Positions 51,375-52,368 of a stretch of 52,368 nucleotides of DNA are shown one piece after another. Made by a program: the position numbers and the translations under genes. The notes below the pieces were generated by a model, which was given only the letters and a program-made list of their open reading frames with translations, was not told where the DNA came from and ran no database searches. Position 1 is the first letter of the stretch; every line of letters begins with the position of its first letter. Source of the stretch: Streptomyces africanus (GTDB lineage: Bacteria > Actinomycetota > Actinomycetes > Streptomycetales > Streptomycetaceae); assembly GCF_002150735.1 (NCBI RefSeq), contig NZ_MUKA01000057.1, forward strand, positions 1-52,368. Reading direction: 5' to 3'.

Positions 51375-51479
51375 GGCATCCCCCTCCGTGACAGTGCACC
51401 GGTGTCACACGCCAAGCATTGAACCGGACTGTTCCCCTGCGCAACGCTCGGTACACCCAGAGTTACGGAGGTGCACGGA

Positions 51480-52085
51480 ATGGAACCGGGAACGCTCGTC
51501 TACGACCCTGCGACGCGCAAGGTCGGCGAGTACCAGGACAGGACCGGCCCGTATGTGATGCTGCGCCCGGTCGGCGGCGGCCGGGAGTGGCAGGCGGACC
51601 CGGAGCGGATCCGGGTGGCGACACCGGAGGAACGGCTCAGCGCGGGCGTACGCGCGGCCAACGACCGTTCCAGGGACGGGCTGTCGGCCGATCCGAGCCG
51701 GCCACCCGTGCCCGTGCCGGGATGCGCGACGTGTGAGGAACTCGCCGTCCGCCGGGACAAGGCGCGGGCCGCGTTCGACGGGAGTGCCGTGACGGACGCG
51801 AACGTGCTCCTGCGCCAGCACCAGCGGCAGGAGCACGGCGGGGAACCGGCGGGGCGGCGGCTCTTCCGGTACGTGCCGTACTCGATCGTGCAGGACGCGT
51901 CGGCGCTGCCGGAGTACCAGGCGTACTGCGTCTCGGGAGAGGAGGAGGACTGCGGGGCAAGTTCGGGGCCGTGCCAGGCCCCGGCCGAGGTGGAGGAGTG
52001 GCAGCGCAGGCACACCCAGGAGACCCGGCACCTGCGCTACCGCCGCAGCTTCGCCGACTACGCGGTGCTGGAGAGGCAGGGCTGA
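51480..52085 (+). CDS. DUF7848-like protein
   Basis: A 201-residue protein. The N-terminal part (MEPGTLVYDPATRKVGEYQDRTGPYVMLRPVGGGREWQ) resembles short Streptomyces proteins placed beside XRE/DUF397 pairs. Residues about 75-85 hold a CATCEELA motif. The C-terminal part has YVPYSIVQDASALPEYQAYCVSGEEEDCGASSGPC, the DUF7848 pattern with cysteines that may bind metal. It looks like a fusion of two small proteins often encoded separately. ATG 51480 has ACGGAGG nine bases upstream. It is divergent from the XRE regulator. Function unknown. Confidence 0.75.
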   Translation: MEPGTLVYDPATRKVGEYQDRTGPYVMLRPVGGGREWQADPERIRVATPEERLSAGVRAANDRSRDGLSADPSRPPVPVPGCATCEELAVRRDKARAAFDGSAVTDANVLLRQHQRQEHGGEPAGRRLFRYVPYSIVQDASALPEYQAYCVSGEEEDCGASSGPCQAPAEVEEWQRRHTQETRHLRYRRSFADYAVLERQG

Positions 52086-52150
52086 CGAGGGCGATCGAGA
52101 GCAACTGTCGGGGCCGCCCGCTTCTTTGCCAGTGTCGTGCTTCCACGGCC

Positions 52151-52211
52151 TGCGTCAAGGGCGCTTCGCGTCGCCTTCGGCGATCGGCCTGCGGCCGCCC
52201 CTTGACCCAGC
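52151..52211. repeat. Imperfect inverted repeat in the terminal intergenic region
   Basis: ctgcgtcaagggc (52151-52163) pairs with gccccttgacccag (52198-52211) with one mismatch and one bulge; smaller hairpins lie inside. Bases 52086-52368 show no credible gene. The element may be a terminator-like hairpin or an intergenic palindrome family; no transposase is adjacent. Confidence 0.35.
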
Positions 52212-52368
52212 CCGTTCCAGCACGGGAGAGAAGCGAGCGAGCGGCCCGGAAAGGCGGTGGCCAGGCAAGCCGTCCCCTCCGGCCGACTGCGAGGCCGCTC
52301 GGCGATGAGGGACGCGCTCCCGCCTCGCCAGCACGCCGGGTGGGATTGGCGGCGATCGGTGCGTGGGT

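Noticed and set aside
52086..52368. Possible end of a mobile element or attachment site
   Set aside because: Only imperfect palindromes are visible; no integrase, transposase, tRNA or flanking direct repeat was found.

Overview
The window looks like chromosomal DNA of a Streptomyces or very close relative. GC content is high with strongly GC-biased third positions. GTG starts and 4-base GTGA/ATGA gene overlaps are common. The gene families are typical of the genus: WXG100 proteins, an XRE/DUF5753 regulator with a DUF397 partner, DUF6232, and the futalosine menaquinone route. From memory, the order FtsK-like ATPase, kinase, mqnA, cold-shock gene, then further along mqnE, AsnC, UbiX, UbiA, UbiD matches the S. 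coelicolor SCO4508 to SCO4489 neighbourhood; I could not check this here.

Layout. (1) 0.7-16.9 kb is a type VII (ESX)-like secretion region. Module A (+ strand, 761-4121) and module B (- strand, 10064-6106) each hold a small WXG100-like protein, a roughly 420-residue helical substrate-like protein with a mid-protein hydrophobic hairpin, a membrane protein and two small soluble proteins that look homologous between modules. A third WXG100-like gene (11261-10962) lies divergent to a 1550-residue EssC-type ATPase. No EccB, EccD, EccE or mycosin is visible. (2) 16.9-21.2 kb: a Ser/Thr kinase, mqnA, a cold-shock gene with long leader and strong terminator, a small Gly-rich membrane protein and a methyltransferase. 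(3) 21.2-32.8 kb: redox, transport and lipid metabolism. It includes a Tat-exported flavoprotein, a TetR/MFS pair with shared operator-like sites, an orphan sugar-binding lipoprotein, an acyl-CoA ligase, and a thiolase divergent from a large FabG plus MaoC dehydratase, with a TetR regulator alongside. (4) 32.8-34.4 kb: a DAACS symporter preceded by a Cys-containing leader peptide. (5) 34.4-41.7 kb: DUF4229, GNAT, UdgX and the second menaquinone cluster (mqnE, AsnC regulator, mqnM, mqnP, mqnL) with a rhomboid protease on the opposite strand. (6) 42.0-49.2 kb: a SMI1/KNR4 protein converging on a four-gene secretion operon whose last product is a 1489-residue exported protein combining a lytic-transglycosylase-like region, a golvesin-like region and a C-terminal NucA/NucB nuclease. 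(7) 49.3-52.1 kb: a two-gene unit sharing a Gly/Asn motif that may be an amyloid-signalling sequence, an XRE/DUF397 pair, and a DUF7848-like protein.

How the genes fit together. mqnA and mqnE carry out the first two futalosine-pathway steps. mqnP, mqnL and mqnM act at the prenylation and decarboxylation stage. The thiolase, FabG, MaoC and acyl-CoA ligase form a fatty-acyl elongation or degradation group, probably under TetR control. The ESX-like genes look like one ATPase serving two duplicated substrate modules. The secreted nuclease with its lipoproteins and SMI1 neighbour is the best candidate for an uncharacterised antibacterial or DNA-scavenging system. The Cys leader peptide suggests sulfur-responsive control of the symporter. 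No rRNA, tRNA, CRISPR array or transposase was recognised.
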